64,000 nucleotides of DNA. It comes from an uncultured Allobaculum sp. GTDB lineage: Bacteria > Bacillota_I > Bacilli_A > Erysipelotrichales > Erysipelotrichaceae. The notes under the pieces are model-generated. The model was not told where the DNA came from and did not search any database. It was given only the letters and a program-made list of their open reading frames with translations. The position numbers and the translations under genes are program-made. The stretch spans positions 6,915 to 70,914 of the forward strand of contig CAJTLE010000001.1 in the NCBI GenBank assembly GCA_910577085.1, in the 5' to 3' direction. This document shows, piece by piece, positions 53,811 to 62,974 of the stretch. Each line of letters starts with the position of its first letter. Positions within the stretch are counted from its first letter, which is position 1.

Positions 53811-55571
53811 ATGCCTAAAAAAGGAACAAACAACACAAAAAAGAAAAATGATAACGCCCAGACAGCGTTTCTCAACCTTCATAACTTTCGCAACCTGCCT
53901 AAGGAAGTCGTAGAAGAAGCCCTGTCTGAAGCCATCGAAAAAGCCTATCGCAAACGCAATGATCTTGATGATGCCCGAATTAAAACGGTTTTTGATACGG
54001 ATGGCCGTATTAAAGCTTACCGTTTATGGGATGTCGTAGAAACCGTTGAATTCCCGGACTACCAGCTCGATGTCGAAGAAGCTAAAGACATTACCCCAAA
54101 TCCAAAAGTGGGCGATGTTCTGGAAGAGGAAACTGACATCGACAACTTTGTCCGTGGTGACATTTCAACTGTCAAAAGCGTCATGCTTCAGAAGATCAAA
54201 GAAGCCGAGAAGAAAGAAATCATCGACAAGTATTCGGACAAAGTCGGCGATATGGTCACTGGTAAAGTTGAATCTGTTGAAAACAAATTTGTCATGGTCC
54301 GCTTAGGCGGAACTCCAGATGGCAAACTGCAGCCAGGCGCTACAGATGCCGTCATGCGCAAATCTGACCAGATTCCAACTGAAACCTATCAAGAAGGAGA
54401 AATGATCAAAGTCATCATCTCCAAAGTCGATAAAGAATCCAAAGGATCGATCGTTATGGTCAGCCGTGCTGACAACGATATGATCAAACGTCTGTTTGAA
54501 AAAGAAGTACCTGAAATCTACCAGGGAACCATCGAAATCAAAGCCATCGCCCGTGATCCAGGCCAGCGTGCAAAAATGGCCGTTGTTTCCAAACGCGAAA
54601 ACATCGACCCAATCGGTGCCTGCATCGGTCAGGGTGGTATGCGTGTACGTGCCATTTCTGAAGAGCTGAAGGGTGAAAAAATCGATATCTTCAAATGGTC
54701 TGATGATATCCAGGAACTCGTTAAAAACGCACTGTCCCCAGCTCAGGGCGTTGAAATCTTCTTAGCAGAAGATGCCGGTGACAAACTGCCTTCTGACAAG
54801 AACCCACGCCGCCCAATGAGAGATGGTAAAGTCCGTGAAGACCAGCGCAAAACACTGGTTGCCGCTGTTCCAAACAATCAGCTGTCCTTAGCCATCGGTA
54901 AAAAAGGTCAGAACGCAAAACTGGCTTATAAATTAACTGGTCATCGCATCGATATCCGTTCTCAGGAAGAACTCGATGAGCTCGGTCTTGACTGGCGCGC
55001 TCTTGTTGAAAAGATGCATAACGAATACGAAGAAAAGAAAGCCCAGGAGCATGCCTACAAACAGGCTCAGCGTATTGAAGAGCTCAAAAATGCTTCTGGC
55101 CAGACTGCCGTTATGCCGCATCTGAGCGAACTCGAATCGGATGAAGTCTTTGAAGACGAAACCCTCAAACCAGCAGCTCCTGCCAAAGAAGCAGCTCCAG
55201 CAGCCAGTGAGGCAAAATCTGACAATGCTCAGGATCTTGAAGAAGCAGCCCGCATTGCCAAGGAAAACCGTCGTTCTCTTGCCGAAAGACGCACCAACTA
55301 CGTTTCTAAATTTGAAACGGTAGAACCTGCCAAAGCAGAACCTGCTGCTCCAGCCCGTCCTTCCAAACCTTATCGTTCCAAAGACGACAACAAGAAAGAA
55401 GAACGCCGCGTCGAGAAGAAGAAACCTGCCTTCAATACGATGCACCCAATCTATACGGAAGATGAACTCGAAGAGATCGAAAACAACGAACTCGAAGAAG
55501 AAATGAACGCTTCCTGGAACGAAGACATCGACTACGAAGAATACGATTCTTACTACGACGATGAATACTAG
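53811..55571 (+). CDS. nusA: Transcription factor NusA with long C-terminal extension
   Basis: A 586-residue NusA; typical Bacillota NusA is about 370-400. The N-terminal RNA polymerase-binding domain, S1 domain (GDMVTGKVESVENKFVMVRLGG in parts, from residue 146), KH1 (DPIGACIGQGGMRVRAI) and KH2 (LAIGKKGQNAKLAYKLTG) end near residue 390. The remaining 180-190 residues are low complexity: Ala/Pro-rich, Lys/Arg-rich around 505-545 and an acidic Glu/Asp/Tyr tail (YDSYYDDEY). The extension may bind RNA or partners. It is encoded in the usual place after rimP. Confidence 0.96.
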   Translation: MPKKGTNNTKKKNDNAQTAFLNLHNFRNLPKEVVEEALSEAIEKAYRKRNDLDDARIKTVFDTDGRIKAYRLWDVVETVEFPDYQLDVEEAKDITPNPKVGDVLEEETDIDNFVRGDISTVKSVMLQKIKEAEKKEIIDKYSDKVGDMVTGKVESVENKFVMVRLGGTPDGKLQPGATDAVMRKSDQIPTETYQEGEMIKVIISKVDKESKGSIVMVSRADNDMIKRLFEKEVPEIYQGTIEIKAIARDPGQRAKMAVVSKRENIDPIGACIGQGGMRVRAISEELKGEKIDIFKWSDDIQELVKNALSPAQGVEIFLAEDAGDKLPSDKNPRRPMRDGKVREDQRKTLVAAVPNNQLSLAIGKKGQNAKLAYKLTGHRIDIRSQEELDELGLDWRALVEKMHNEYEEKKAQEHAYKQAQRIEELKNASGQTAVMPHLSELESDEVFEDETLKPAAPAKEAAPAASEAKSDNAQDLEEAARIAKENRRSLAERRTNYVSKFETVEPAKAEPAAPARPSKPYRSKDDNKKEERRVEKKKPAFNTMHPIYTEDELEEIENNELEEEMNASWNEDIDYEEYDSYYDDEY

Positions 55572-55885
55572 GCCAAAAGCCTGATGGACTCTGTCCTTAA
55601 ACAAGAAATCTTGAAAAGAAGTCTTAAATGAAACACAGATTCGATCTGACTGATGGATCACCCGATAAAAAGACGGTGATCCATTCAGATCGAAATTGAT
55701 ATCCCTGACCAGACAGAAAGCGATACAAAAAGCTTTGGCATTGATCTTGAACGACAATCTCCGCTAAAAAATGTCAGATTTCCATTGATCTTCCAAAACT
55801 TTCCAGTCACAATAGACTGTCTGGACTCTGCCTGATCGGGCCTTGACGCCCAGTCAGGCGGTTTTCAGGAAGAAAGGAAACGGAT
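55572..55885. other. Gap with two hairpins between nusA and ylxR
   Basis: The genes of this operon are usually packed, but here 314 bp intervene. Hairpin A: ATGGATCACC/GGTGATCCAT at 55653-55684, no T run. Hairpin B: GCCTGA...TCAGGC with inner GGGC/GCCC at 55830-55859, followed by GGTTTTC, close to a terminator. CACAAT near 55809 may be a -10 of an internal promoter. Confidence 0.6.
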
Positions 55886-56146
55886 ATGCGTAAAATTCCA
55901 ATGCGAAAATGCGTGGTCACGCAGGAACGCTTCCCCAAACAGGAACTGATCCGGGTGGTCCGCACTCCGGAAAATGAAGTCATTGTAGATGTCACGGGCA
56001 AGAAAAACGGCCATGGCGCCTACATCCAGAAATCGTTAGAGACCCTGGAAAAAGCCAAGAAAAACAAAGCACTGGCACGTGCTCTGGAATGTGAAATTCC
56101 ACAGGAAGTCTACGATAAACTGGAACTGGTCATCCGTGCCGGCTGA
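55886..56146 (+). CDS. ylxR: YlxR family protein (RnpM-type)
   Basis: An 86-residue protein with the family motifs RKCVVTQERFPKQELIRVVRTPE, DVTGKKNGHGAYI and KNKALARALE. YlxR/RnpM binds RNase P RNA and modulates its activity in Bacillus. The AGAAAGGAAA ribosome site is adequate. ylxQ starts 11 bp before its end. Confidence 0.95.
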   Translation: MRKIPMRKCVVTQERFPKQELIRVVRTPENEVIVDVTGKKNGHGAYIQKSLETLEKAKKNKALARALECEIPQEVYDKLELVIRAG

Positions 56147-56489
56147 TCAGATTCTCTCTTTAGCGCAGCTGTGTGTCCGCACCGGCCGCTTTGCCAAAGG
56201 AGATGCTTTAATCCCATCCATTCAGAAAGAACAGGCAAAAGTTGTTTTGCTCAGTGATGGATGTGGAGCCAATCGTGCCAAAAAAATTCAGGACAAATGT
56301 GCCTACTATCAGATTCCGCTGATTGTTCTTCCTTCAGCAAAATTCGAGAGCATCAGCTCCAAAATCAATGGAGCCTTTGCGATTCTCGATCCCGGTTTTG
56401 CCAAAGGAATCATTCAGGCTGCCGAGCATCGTGAAGATGTACAGGCATTCAATCTGACAAAGACCAGTAAACCTGAAACCAGTCAATAG
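56136..56489 (+). CDS. L7Ae-family ribosomal protein-like YlxQ
   Basis: A 117-residue protein of the L7Ae/L30e kink-turn-binding family ([52 protein letters not shown]), the usual partner of ylxR and infB. GTG at 56136 overlaps ylxR by 11 bp and is chosen because the homologous N-terminus begins there; an upstream ATG in this frame would add residues antisense in phase to ylxR. Confidence 0.88.
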   Translation: MPADQILSLAQLCVRTGRFAKGDALIPSIQKEQAKVVLLSDGCGANRAKKIQDKCAYYQIPLIVLPSAKFESISSKINGAFAILDPGFAKGIIQAAEHREDVQAFNLTKTSKPETSQ

Positions 56490-56506
56490 CCTCCTGTATG
56501 AGGCCC

Positions 56507-56546
56507 TGCTTCTAATCTCAAAAGCGACGCTTTTGATTGGAAGCAG
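56507..56546 (+). promoter_or_regulatory. Long hairpin in the infB leader
   Basis: CTGCTTCTAATC...CAAAAGC pairs with GCTTTTG...GAAGCAG (about 16 pairs, one 2-nt bulge), 40 bp before infB. No T run follows, so it may affect translation or RNA stability. Confidence 0.55.
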
Positions 56547-56586
56547 AGTTTCATGCAGGGAAAAATTAGAGAAGGATGGTGGTGAA

Positions 56587-58455
56587 ATGGCTAATAAGCC
56601 AGTAAAACGCAAACCGGCAAACAACCGTAACCGCAACAACAATAACCGGAATAACAACCGCAATAACCATGCTCCCAGACCAAGAATTGAGTATCCAAAA
56701 GAAATTACTTACTCTCTTCCGATTACCATCGGCGAACTCGCTGAACTGATGAAACGGAACTCTTCCGAAATCATTAAGTTCCTGTTTCTGCTTGGCAATA
56801 TGTCAACCATTAACACAAGCCTGACCGACGATGAAATCGAACTGATCTGTGAAGAATTCAAAGTGAAACCTCACAAAGAAGTCATTATCGCGGATGATGA
56901 TATCGAAGACCAGATCGCAAACCGTGTCTTTGATGAAAAAGATCTGAAACCAAGACCACCAGTGGTTACAATCATGGGTCACGTTGACCATGGTAAAACA
57001 ACCCTGCTCGACACCATTCGAAATGCACATGTTGTCAAAGGCGAATTTGGCGGCATTACCCAGCATATTGGTGCCTACCAGGCATCTGTCAACGGTCGTA
57101 AGGTTACCTTCCTGGATACTCCAGGTCACGAAGCCTTCACTGCCATGCGTGCCCGTGGTGCTCAGATCACCGATATCGTTGTTCTGATTGTTGCAGCCGA
57201 CGATGGTGTCATGCCACAGACCAAAGAATCCATTGACCACGCCCGTGCGGCAGGTGTTCCAATGGTTGTTGCTGTCAACAAGATTGATAAACCAGGTGCT
57301 AACCCAGAACGCGTTATGAGCGAACTGGCAAACGAAGGCGTTATGCCTGAAGACTGGGGCGGCGATACAATCTTCAACGAAATCTCAGCCCGTTCTGGAC
57401 AGGGTGTTGACGATCTGCTTGAATCCCTGCTGTTAGTTGCTGACATGGAGGAGCTCAAAGCCAACCCGGATGTACCAGCTTCCGGTACTGTAATCGAAGC
57501 CAAACTGGATAAAGGCCGCGGTCCAGTTGCTACCCTGCTTGTTCAGCAGGGTACTCTGAAATCCGGCGACTCTGTCGTTGTCGGCAGTGCTTATGGCCGT
57601 ATCCGTAAGATGACTTCCGATAAAGGAATGGAACTTAAGAGCGCTGGTCCATCGACTCCAGTCGAAATCATCGGTCTGAACGAAGTACCAAAAGCCGGTG
57701 ATGTATTCATGGTTTACGACTCCTACAAACGTGCAGCTGAAATTGCCCAGAGTCGTGCCCAGAAACAGATTGAACAGGAACGTTCGGCAACTTCTGCCCG
57801 TTCCTTAGAAGATATGGCCCGTATGATTTCCGAAGGTGATATGAAGGAAATCAATATCCTGATCAAAGCAGACGTTCAGGGTTCTGCAGAAGCCATGAAA
57901 GCTTCTATTGAGAAACTGAATGTCGATACTGTCAAAGTCAACGTCATCCGTTCGACTGTCGGTACAATCACCGAATCGGATATCATGCTTGCCTCCGCAT
58001 CCAATGCGATTATTTACGGCTTCAACATCCGTCCTACTGCTGCAATCCGTAAGAAAGCAGAAGAAGAAGGAGTTGAAATCCGTCTGCACAACATCATCTA
58101 CAAAGCCCTTGAAGAAATTGAAGGTCTGATGAAAGGTCTGCTCGCTCCAGTTTACGAAGAAGTTGTTACTGGTCAGGCAGAAGTCCGTCAGATTTACAAA
58201 GCCAGCAAGGTCGGCACAATTGCCGGATGCTATGTTACGGATGGTGTGATCAAACGTGACTCTCGCTGCCGTCTGATTCGTGATGGCATCGTTGTCTACA
58301 CTGGCCGTCTTGGGTCTTTACGTCGTTTCGAAAACGATGTCAAAGAAGTCAACCAGGGCTTCGAGTGTGGTCTGACCATCGAAAACTTCAATGACATTAA
58401 AGTTGGCGACATTGTCGAAGCTTTCGAGGACAAGGAAGTTAAAAATGACGCTTAA
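56587..58455 (+). CDS. infB: Translation initiation factor IF-2
   Basis: A 622-residue initiation GTPase. The N-terminal region is short and basic (Asn/Arg-rich [10 protein letters not shown]), then IF2_N, G domain (G1 GHVDHGKT, G3 DTPGHEAF, G4 NKID), and domains II-IV with the fMet-tRNA-binding end [20 protein letters not shown] in parts. ATG at 56587 with GGTGGTG upstream. rbfA starts within its 3' end. Confidence 0.98.
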   Translation: MANKPVKRKPANNRNRNNNNRNNNRNNHAPRPRIEYPKEITYSLPITIGELAELMKRNSSEIIKFLFLLGNMSTINTSLTDDEIELICEEFKVKPHKEVIIADDDIEDQIANRVFDEKDLKPRPPVVTIMGHVDHGKTTLLDTIRNAHVVKGEFGGITQHIGAYQASVNGRKVTFLDTPGHEAFTAMRARGAQITDIVVLIVAADDGVMPQTKESIDHARAAGVPMVVAVNKIDKPGANPERVMSELANEGVMPEDWGGDTIFNEISARSGQGVDDLLESLLLVADMEELKANPDVPASGTVIEAKLDKGRGPVATLLVQQGTLKSGDSVVVGSAYGRIRKMTSDKGMELKSAGPSTPVEIIGLNEVPKAGDVFMVYDSYKRAAEIAQSRAQKQIEQERSATSARSLEDMARMISEGDMKEINILIKADVQGSAEAMKASIEKLNVDTVKVNVIRSTVGTITESDIMLASASNAIIYGFNIRPTAAIRKKAEEEGVEIRLHNIIYKALEEIEGLMKGLLAPVYEEVVTGQAEVRQIYKASKVGTIAGCYVTDGVIKRDSRCRLIRDGIVVYTGRLGSLRRFENDVKEVNQGFECGLTIENFNDIKVGDIVEAFEDKEVKNDA

Positions 58456-58840
58456 ACAGGACAGAATGGATCAGATTCTGAAAAAAGAAATCAGCCGGAT
58501 CCTGCAGTTCGAACTGAAAAACCCAAAACTTGGTTTCGTGACCGTTACGGATGTTGAATGCACCCGTGATATGTCGCAGGCCAAAGTCTATGTTTCCTTT
58601 TTAGGAAAGCAGGAACGCAATGATGCAGGCATGAAAGTACTGCGTGCATCGAAAGGGTTTATCCGCTCGACCCTGGCTAAAAACATCAAAGCCAGAAAGA
58701 TGCCGGATCTGATCTTTGTTCAGGATACGTCTTTAGAGCAGGGACGTAAGATCGATAATATTATTTCGAGCTTACCACCCGCAAAAGAAGACACTGAAGA
58801 CCATGATGAACCCTCTTCAGATTCTGCTGCTGAAGAGTAA
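58445..58840 (+). CDS. rbfA: Ribosome-binding factor A
   Basis: A 131-residue 30S maturation factor: [48 protein letters not shown] and [20 protein letters not shown] (each quoted in part) match RbfA, with an acidic tail of about 20 residues. ATG at 58445 overlaps infB by 11 bp. truB and ribF, common next genes, are absent. Confidence 0.95.
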   Translation: MTLKQDRMDQILKKEISRILQFELKNPKLGFVTVTDVECTRDMSQAKVYVSFLGKQERNDAGMKVLRASKGFIRSTLAKNIKARKMPDLIFVQDTSLEQGRKIDNIISSLPPAKEDTEDHDEPSSDSAAEE

Positions 58841-59056
58841 ACCAAAAGTATTGTGTCAGCCGTGACGAATCAGCCTCGCTGAATCGTGGATAAGACTCTG
58901 CCCAGGATCCAAACCCATCTCAATGGAACATGGATTTCAGGTCCTGAAGATAAATCTGGATTTCAGACTGCCTCTTTCTCTTTTGGAAAGGCGACAAGAA
59001 ATTCCGGTTTATCGACTGGGCGTCACAGTCGATCACAACTCGAAACGGAAACCGAT

Positions 59057-60070
59057 ATGAGAAGAAAGCAAATATTGGACCTGAAAGGCAGAAGGGACGA
59101 AAACTCTTCTGCCTTTGGTCTTTTCATTAAAGCGTTGATATATGGAACCGTGGTTTTTATCGGCGGCCTTATGGTGATGCTGCTGGTCACCGGAATGCTG
59201 CCATACTGGCAGATTGCCATTCGATATTCCGTTCTATGGATCATGCCGCTGGTGATTGCGATCGGCTTCTTTCTGGATACCCTCATCCGCAACCGGAAAT
59301 ATGCCTATTGGATGTGGGGAGTTGCCATCGCGATTCTGGTTGGGATTGAAGCCGTATTTCTGATCAATCCACCTGACCAGTTTGCCCAGCTTCGTTTTAT
59401 CAAATCACATGCTGAAGAGATTGTCCGCCAACAGGAAGAACCGTTGATTGCGGACGTTACCCGTATTTCGGAAAGCAAAATTCCGTTGTACGTTGAAACT
59501 CGCTCCAATGCCAATCCGCTTGATGATCAATCCATCGAGTATCTGGTGAACCTGATTAATGCTCTGCCAGAGACATTGACGGAAAGAGCGGCTGGAATCT
59601 ATTTTGTTGATGAGGATGAATTCCAGGCCAATGCCGCCGGCAAACAGAACATTGAGGATTTCGCCGGGTATGTACGCCTGGAACAATCCGCAATGTATAT
59701 CAAGATGCATGATCCGGCTGAAGCCGATCTGTATTTGTATGTCTGCCATGACGGTGAACAGATTCCATGGGGCGAGGCGGAAACGTATAAGGAAACAATG
59801 ATTCATGAACTGATTCACCTTCTCGATATTCAGTACGAAGGCGAAAATGTTTATCTGTCGAATTCCAAGGAGTGGCAGGATCTGTTTGCCAAACATCAGT
59901 ACGATCTGAGTGAATACGCAGCAACCGATCCAGTCGAATTCTTTGCCGAAGCGGGAACCTATTATTTTCTGTATCCTGACCTTTTAAAACAATCTGCTCC
60001 AGATGTTTACGATTGGTTTGTAACCAACCTGCCAGACTTTCAGCCTGATGAAAGTCTGGCTTTTTTTTGA
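59057..60070 (+). CDS. Membrane-anchored metallopeptidase with anthrax lethal factor-like (ATLF) catalytic domain
   Basis: A 337-residue protein. Three predicted membrane helices occupy residues 30-110 (ALIYGTVVFIGGLMVMLLV; VLWIMPLVIAIGFF; YWMWGVAIAILVGIEAVFL). The rest, after a linker, is a zinc peptidase: HELIH at residues 250-254 and Glu298 in EFFAEAGTYYF as third ligand, followed by QSAPDVYDWF. That end matches the anthrax lethal factor/Pro-Pro endopeptidase pattern (E-x-FFAEA... followed by a conserved AP near the C-terminus). The first 57 codons of the open frame are low complexity, so the ATG at 59057 is taken; its ribosome site is weak. Its role is unknown; a surface or septal processing enzyme is possible. 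The 3' end is a terminator. Confidence 0.8.
   Translation: MRRKQILDLKGRRDENSSAFGLFIKALIYGTVVFIGGLMVMLLVTGMLPYWQIAIRYSVLWIMPLVIAIGFFLDTLIRNRKYAYWMWGVAIAILVGIEAVFLINPPDQFAQLRFIKSHAEEIVRQQEEPLIADVTRISESKIPLYVETRSNANPLDDQSIEYLVNLINALPETLTERAAGIYFVDEDEFQANAAGKQNIEDFAGYVRLEQSAMYIKMHDPAEADLYLYVCHDGEQIPWGEAETYKETMIHELIHLLDIQYEGENVYLSNSKEWQDLFAKHQYDLSEYAATDPVEFFAEAGTYYFLYPDLLKQSAPDVYDWFVTNLPDFQPDESLAFF
60031..60067 (+). terminator. Terminator embedded in the 3' end of the ATLF-like gene
   Basis: Stem GCCAGACTTTC / GAAAGTCTGGC, 8-nt loop, then eight T. The hairpin encodes the last codons, and the T run encodes the final Phe residues. Confidence 0.92.
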
Positions 60071-60112
60071 TTCTGGCAGCCAATCAAGCGCGCAATCAGG
60101 TCCGGATAGGGA

Positions 60113-60175
60113 ACAGGTACAGAAAGAACAGGTACAGAAAGAACAGGCACAGAAAGAACAGGCACAGAAAGAGGA
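60113..60175. repeat. 15-bp minisatellite after the ATLF-like gene
   Basis: Four consecutive copies of GAACAGG(T/C)ACAGAAA with a fifth degenerate copy; the unit would encode EQVQK or EQAQK in one frame. It begins about 45 bp after the terminator. A 113-codon frame running through it starts inside the terminator and lacks a ribosome site. Confidence 0.9.
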
Positions 60176-60612
60176 TGTACAAAAGGAACAGGTCCTGAAA
60201 AGAAAGGGGAAGGCCGTAGTGAAGGAACGGCAATGTGGAAGCGGTAAAGGCAAAAGAAAAAGATTCAGACGGAGTACTTCTGACAATGAACAGGGAGACA
60301 GAGTTAGAAAGCCGAATGGAAAGAAAAGCAGGACGGAAAGTGTTGGATCAGAAAAGAACAGGCTGGCTGGCGGCTGGTCAGGAAGGTAGATGAAAACCTT
60401 CCAAAACGATAATCGATCATTATAGATCAGGCTGTACCGGGCTGTCTATTCCATCAATGGGATAGGAAAGTGCTGTGTGTTTTGAAAGATACTGAAAATG
60501 AAAACAGGATCAGGGAACTGATCAGGATATAAAAATATTTCTGATTTGATTGACGAGGTTGATAATCTATGATAGGAAACCGAAAAATTATGGATTGGAA
60601 ATTAGGGAAAAT
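60176..60612. other. Non-coding accessory gap
   Basis: Purine-rich to 60390, then AT-rich. No gene or strong structure apart from the repeat just upstream. Confidence 0.5.
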
Positions 60613-60780
60613 ATGGGAAGAAAGAGCAAAAGAGTTGACACCAGGATCATCCAAATAGAGCCATTCTACCCTGATTTATGGTTTATGAGCTTCACAGTGG
60701 AAAAAAGCGAAGCTGAATTATGTGAAATGCGTAAAACAATCGGGAGAGAGCATGAAAATCCTCTGATGGTTTTTCCATAA
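60613..60780 (+). CDS. Possible 55-residue protein upstream of the Panacea gene
   Basis: ATG at 60613 has AGGG five nt upstream. The protein has a basic start (MGRKSKRVDTR), then a mixed region (IEPFYPDLWFMSF) and an acidic helix-like part. No family recognised. It is mentioned because a Panacea-type antitoxin-like gene lies 120 bp downstream and such genes often have a small toxin partner. Confidence 0.25.
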   Translation: MGRKSKRVDTRIIQIEPFYPDLWFMSFTVEKSEAELCEMRKTIGREHENPLMVFP

Positions 60781-60867
60781 TTGTACGAAAAAACGAAGAA
60801 ATGTAAGCGTGTAACGTTAAGATCGTACTAAAGATTGCCATAATCCGATTTGTATCCCGTGTCAACA

Positions 60868-60896
60868 TTGTTTTTTATGTTTTTTTTACCTAAAGT
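60868..60896 (+). promoter_or_regulatory. Promoter of the Panacea gene, giving a leaderless mRNA
   Basis: TTGTTT, 17 bp, TAAAGT. The expected start (7 nt after the -10) is the A of the ATG at 60903. No ribosome site precedes the gene. Confidence 0.6.
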
Positions 60897-60902
60897 ATAG
60901 GC

Positions 60903-61418
60903 ATGAGCAAAAGAACCGATTCCGCAGTTGACTGCATGCAGTACCTTGAACAACGTCTGATCGAACAAAACTATGAGAACTGCGTAGATGAACAAAAAAT
61001 ACACGATCTTCTTTACCTTTCTTTGAAAGAAGGGTATGCAATCTTTGGGGAACCGATCCTTGAAGGCTCTTTCGTAAGCCAGGAGACCGGCCCATATTGT
61101 GTGGGACTGAACGCAATGTCCATTCAGCGTAAAAAACTGTTCCCAATTACTTTACGAATGTCCCGCCAGACCATTCTGGTTCTGAATTCAATCCTTGAGC
61201 AATATGGCCGCTGTTCCCATGAACAGCTGATGAGAGTAATCTGCCGTGATGAAGCATGGCAGTCGGCCCGAAAGAATTCCAACGAGACATTTTTTGGAAT
61301 CATTGATTCTGAACTGTTAAGAACGGACTCCCGCAAAGTCAGCGTGATTCGATCTCTGTGGAAAATGGATCATAACTTCTATGCAGATCCATCCGCAATG
61401 GCAATCCATCTGAACTGA
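60903..61418 (+). CDS. Panacea (DUF4065/SocA-like) domain protein
   Basis: A 171-residue protein. The sequence QKIHDLLYLSLKEGYAIFGEPILEGSFVSQETGPYCVGLN and later SRQTILVLNSILEQYGRCSHEQLMRVICRDEAW (both quoted in part) follows the Panacea/SocA pattern: a short helix, [LY]YL..GY.LA..G.PL, a GP before a variable loop, and later an LDxVLxxYGxxSxxELxxLTHxExPW-like segment. Panacea proteins are versatile antitoxins or phage-linked factors. No toxin of known family adjoins it. The first position of the loop differs (SQETGPYC in place of AWKYGPV), so this member is divergent. Confidence 0.65.
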   Translation: MSKRTDSAVDCMQYLEQRLIEQNYENCVDEQKIHDLLYLSLKEGYAIFGEPILEGSFVSQETGPYCVGLNAMSIQRKKLFPITLRMSRQTILVLNSILEQYGRCSHEQLMRVICRDEAWQSARKNSNETFFGIIDSELLRTDSRKVSVIRSLWKMDHNFYADPSAMAIHLN

Positions 61419-62106
61419 TCCGGTTCAGCAAATTAACAATCCGGTCGATCAACGGATATCAATATGAAGATTAAAAACAGCCTGTCCAGTGTGTCTAGAT
61501 GGGCTTTTTCGTGTTTAATGCGCAGTAACGCCTTTCATGTTCCTATAAGACAACGATAAAGTCAAGTAAAGCCCCTTCAGACAGATTTGGTGTGATGTCT
61601 GAATTCAAAAACTGTTGCAAATCCAAAAGAAAACCTCAGATATTCAGATATTCAATCCATAGCAAAGCTTCTTCCGGGTCATTCAGGCCTTCTGTCGATC
61701 AAATTGCCAAACCGTGCCAAAGAACTGGACGAATGGAATTCTGACCGTCATCAGGCCGAAACTAAAACGTCTGATGAATTTACGGTATAAAAACAAAAGT
61801 CAGACAAATCTGAAGAATGAATTCTGAGATTAGAGTGATAGGATGTTTCATTTGAAAGCGGCCTAAAAGACAACCAACCGGGACTTGCGAAAACATCTGT
61901 GGGGTCAGAGAGATGGAACGAGTTCTAATTTTTTAGTTCAAAACAGTCCGGCAAAGAGTCTGTAAGCGCTAAAACTGCTGTATGGATACTGGGTTGATTT
62001 GCGATAACAATGTTCAACAGAAAGCCTTTGTGCCCCTGATAAACGGACACGAATGGCCGACGAATAGCATAGCCGATGGTACCAGATTGATCCTCGAAGC
62101 GAGCAG
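61419..62106. other. Non-coding gap after the Panacea gene
   Basis: A weak AGCC...GGCT hairpin plus TTTTT near 61476-61510 may end the Panacea transcript. The rest shows no gene on either strand. Confidence 0.5.
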
Positions 62107-62141
62107 AAAAAAAGATCACAGACCGTTTCAGCCTGTGATCA
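62107..62141 (-). terminator. Minus-strand terminator of the YbaN-fusion gene
   Basis: On the minus strand GATCACAG / CTGTGATC followed by seven T, about 80 bp beyond the stop codon. Confidence 0.85.
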
Positions 62142-62218
62142 GAGAATGATTTGTGCGCAGCTAGAATCCATCCTTTTTACGGAATCAATCAGAAACGAAA
62201 GGAAGAATCAAGTCAGAA

Positions 62219-62974
62219 TTAGAGTTCAGCCGAAGGGGTCGGCAGGGTTTTGATGCCATAGCGAAAGTACGCTACATGGCCGAGCCAAACAAAGACCAGA
62301 ATCCAGCGGGCCCATGGCACTTTGCTCATCATCAGAAAACCAAAGAGCATGACCAGAGAAATGGTGGTCAGCACCCGGCGCTTGGCCGCTGTGGTCATAC
62401 CCCGCTGTTCACGCCAGTCTTTAATGTTGTTTTTGTAAAGGTTGGTCTGCAAAAACCAGTCGTTGAGCTTTTTCGAGCTGCGGCTAAATCCGAAAGCCGC
62501 TAAAAGCAGGAAAGGAAACGCCGGCAGCAAAGGCAGAATCGCTCCGATAAAGCCAAGGATTAAGCCAATAAAACCTAAAAGCAGATAGAAAATCCGTTTG
62601 AAAAGATCGTGATGTTCGATCCACAGATGATTTAAGGTCATTACTGGGTGGTGAAACAGCATCCGTGGTCCGGAGTAGCGCATGACCTGACGGATTTCCT
62701 CACGCTTCTGTGCCTGGTAACAGTGAACTTTGCAGGCAGAACAGAAGGTTTTGGATTCCATAAACGGGCATTTATCAATGCGCAGGCGGGCGTATGTTTT
62801 CAACTCTTCACTGTTGATGGTATTGGGATTTCCTTTTTCATAGAGATCGATCATTTCACAAACGATCTTCTTTTCAAATGCACGGCGATCTTTAATCTTT
62901 TTCGTTTTCTTTTCATCGATGCCGTTCGGTGCGGTCTGGAGCTTATTTACTGGTTGAGTGGACTGGTTTTTCAT
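62219..62974 (-). CDS. Nitrous oxide-stimulated promoter / YbaN (DUF454) fusion protein
   Basis: A 251-residue protein joining two families. Residues 28-120 match the nitrous oxide-stimulated promoter family (CPFMESKTFCSACKVHCYQAQKREEIRQVMRYSGPRML in parts), with a Cys cluster (C69, C78, C81, C85) that looks metal-binding. Residues 125-240 match DUF454/YbaN: LGFIGAILPLLPAFPFLLLAAFGFSRSS (in parts), two to four membrane helices, and a short conserved tail KxxxxWREQRGMTTAAKRRV. The function of both families is unclear. ATG start with GAAAGGAAGGG. Single gene. Confidence 0.85.
   Translation of the reverse strand: MKNQSTQPVNKLQTAPNGIDEKKTKKIKDRRAFEKKIVCEMIDLYEKGNPNTINSEELKTYARLRIDKCPFMESKTFCSACKVHCYQAQKREEIRQVMRYSGPRMLFHHPVMTLNHLWIEHHDLFKRIFYLLLGFIGLILGFIGAILPLLPAFPFLLLAAFGFSRSSKKLNDWFLQTNLYKNNIKDWREQRGMTTAAKRRVLTTISLVMLFGFLMMSKVPWARWILVFVWLGHVAYFRYGIKTLPTPSAEL

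Noticed and set aside
60103..60175. CRISPR-like array
   Set aside because: The units are 15 bp and directly adjacent without spacers, and no cas genes are near.
60048..60389. 113-codon frame through the 15-bp repeat
   Set aside because: Begins inside the protease gene terminator, with no ribosome site; the basic repeat content is that of the minisatellite.
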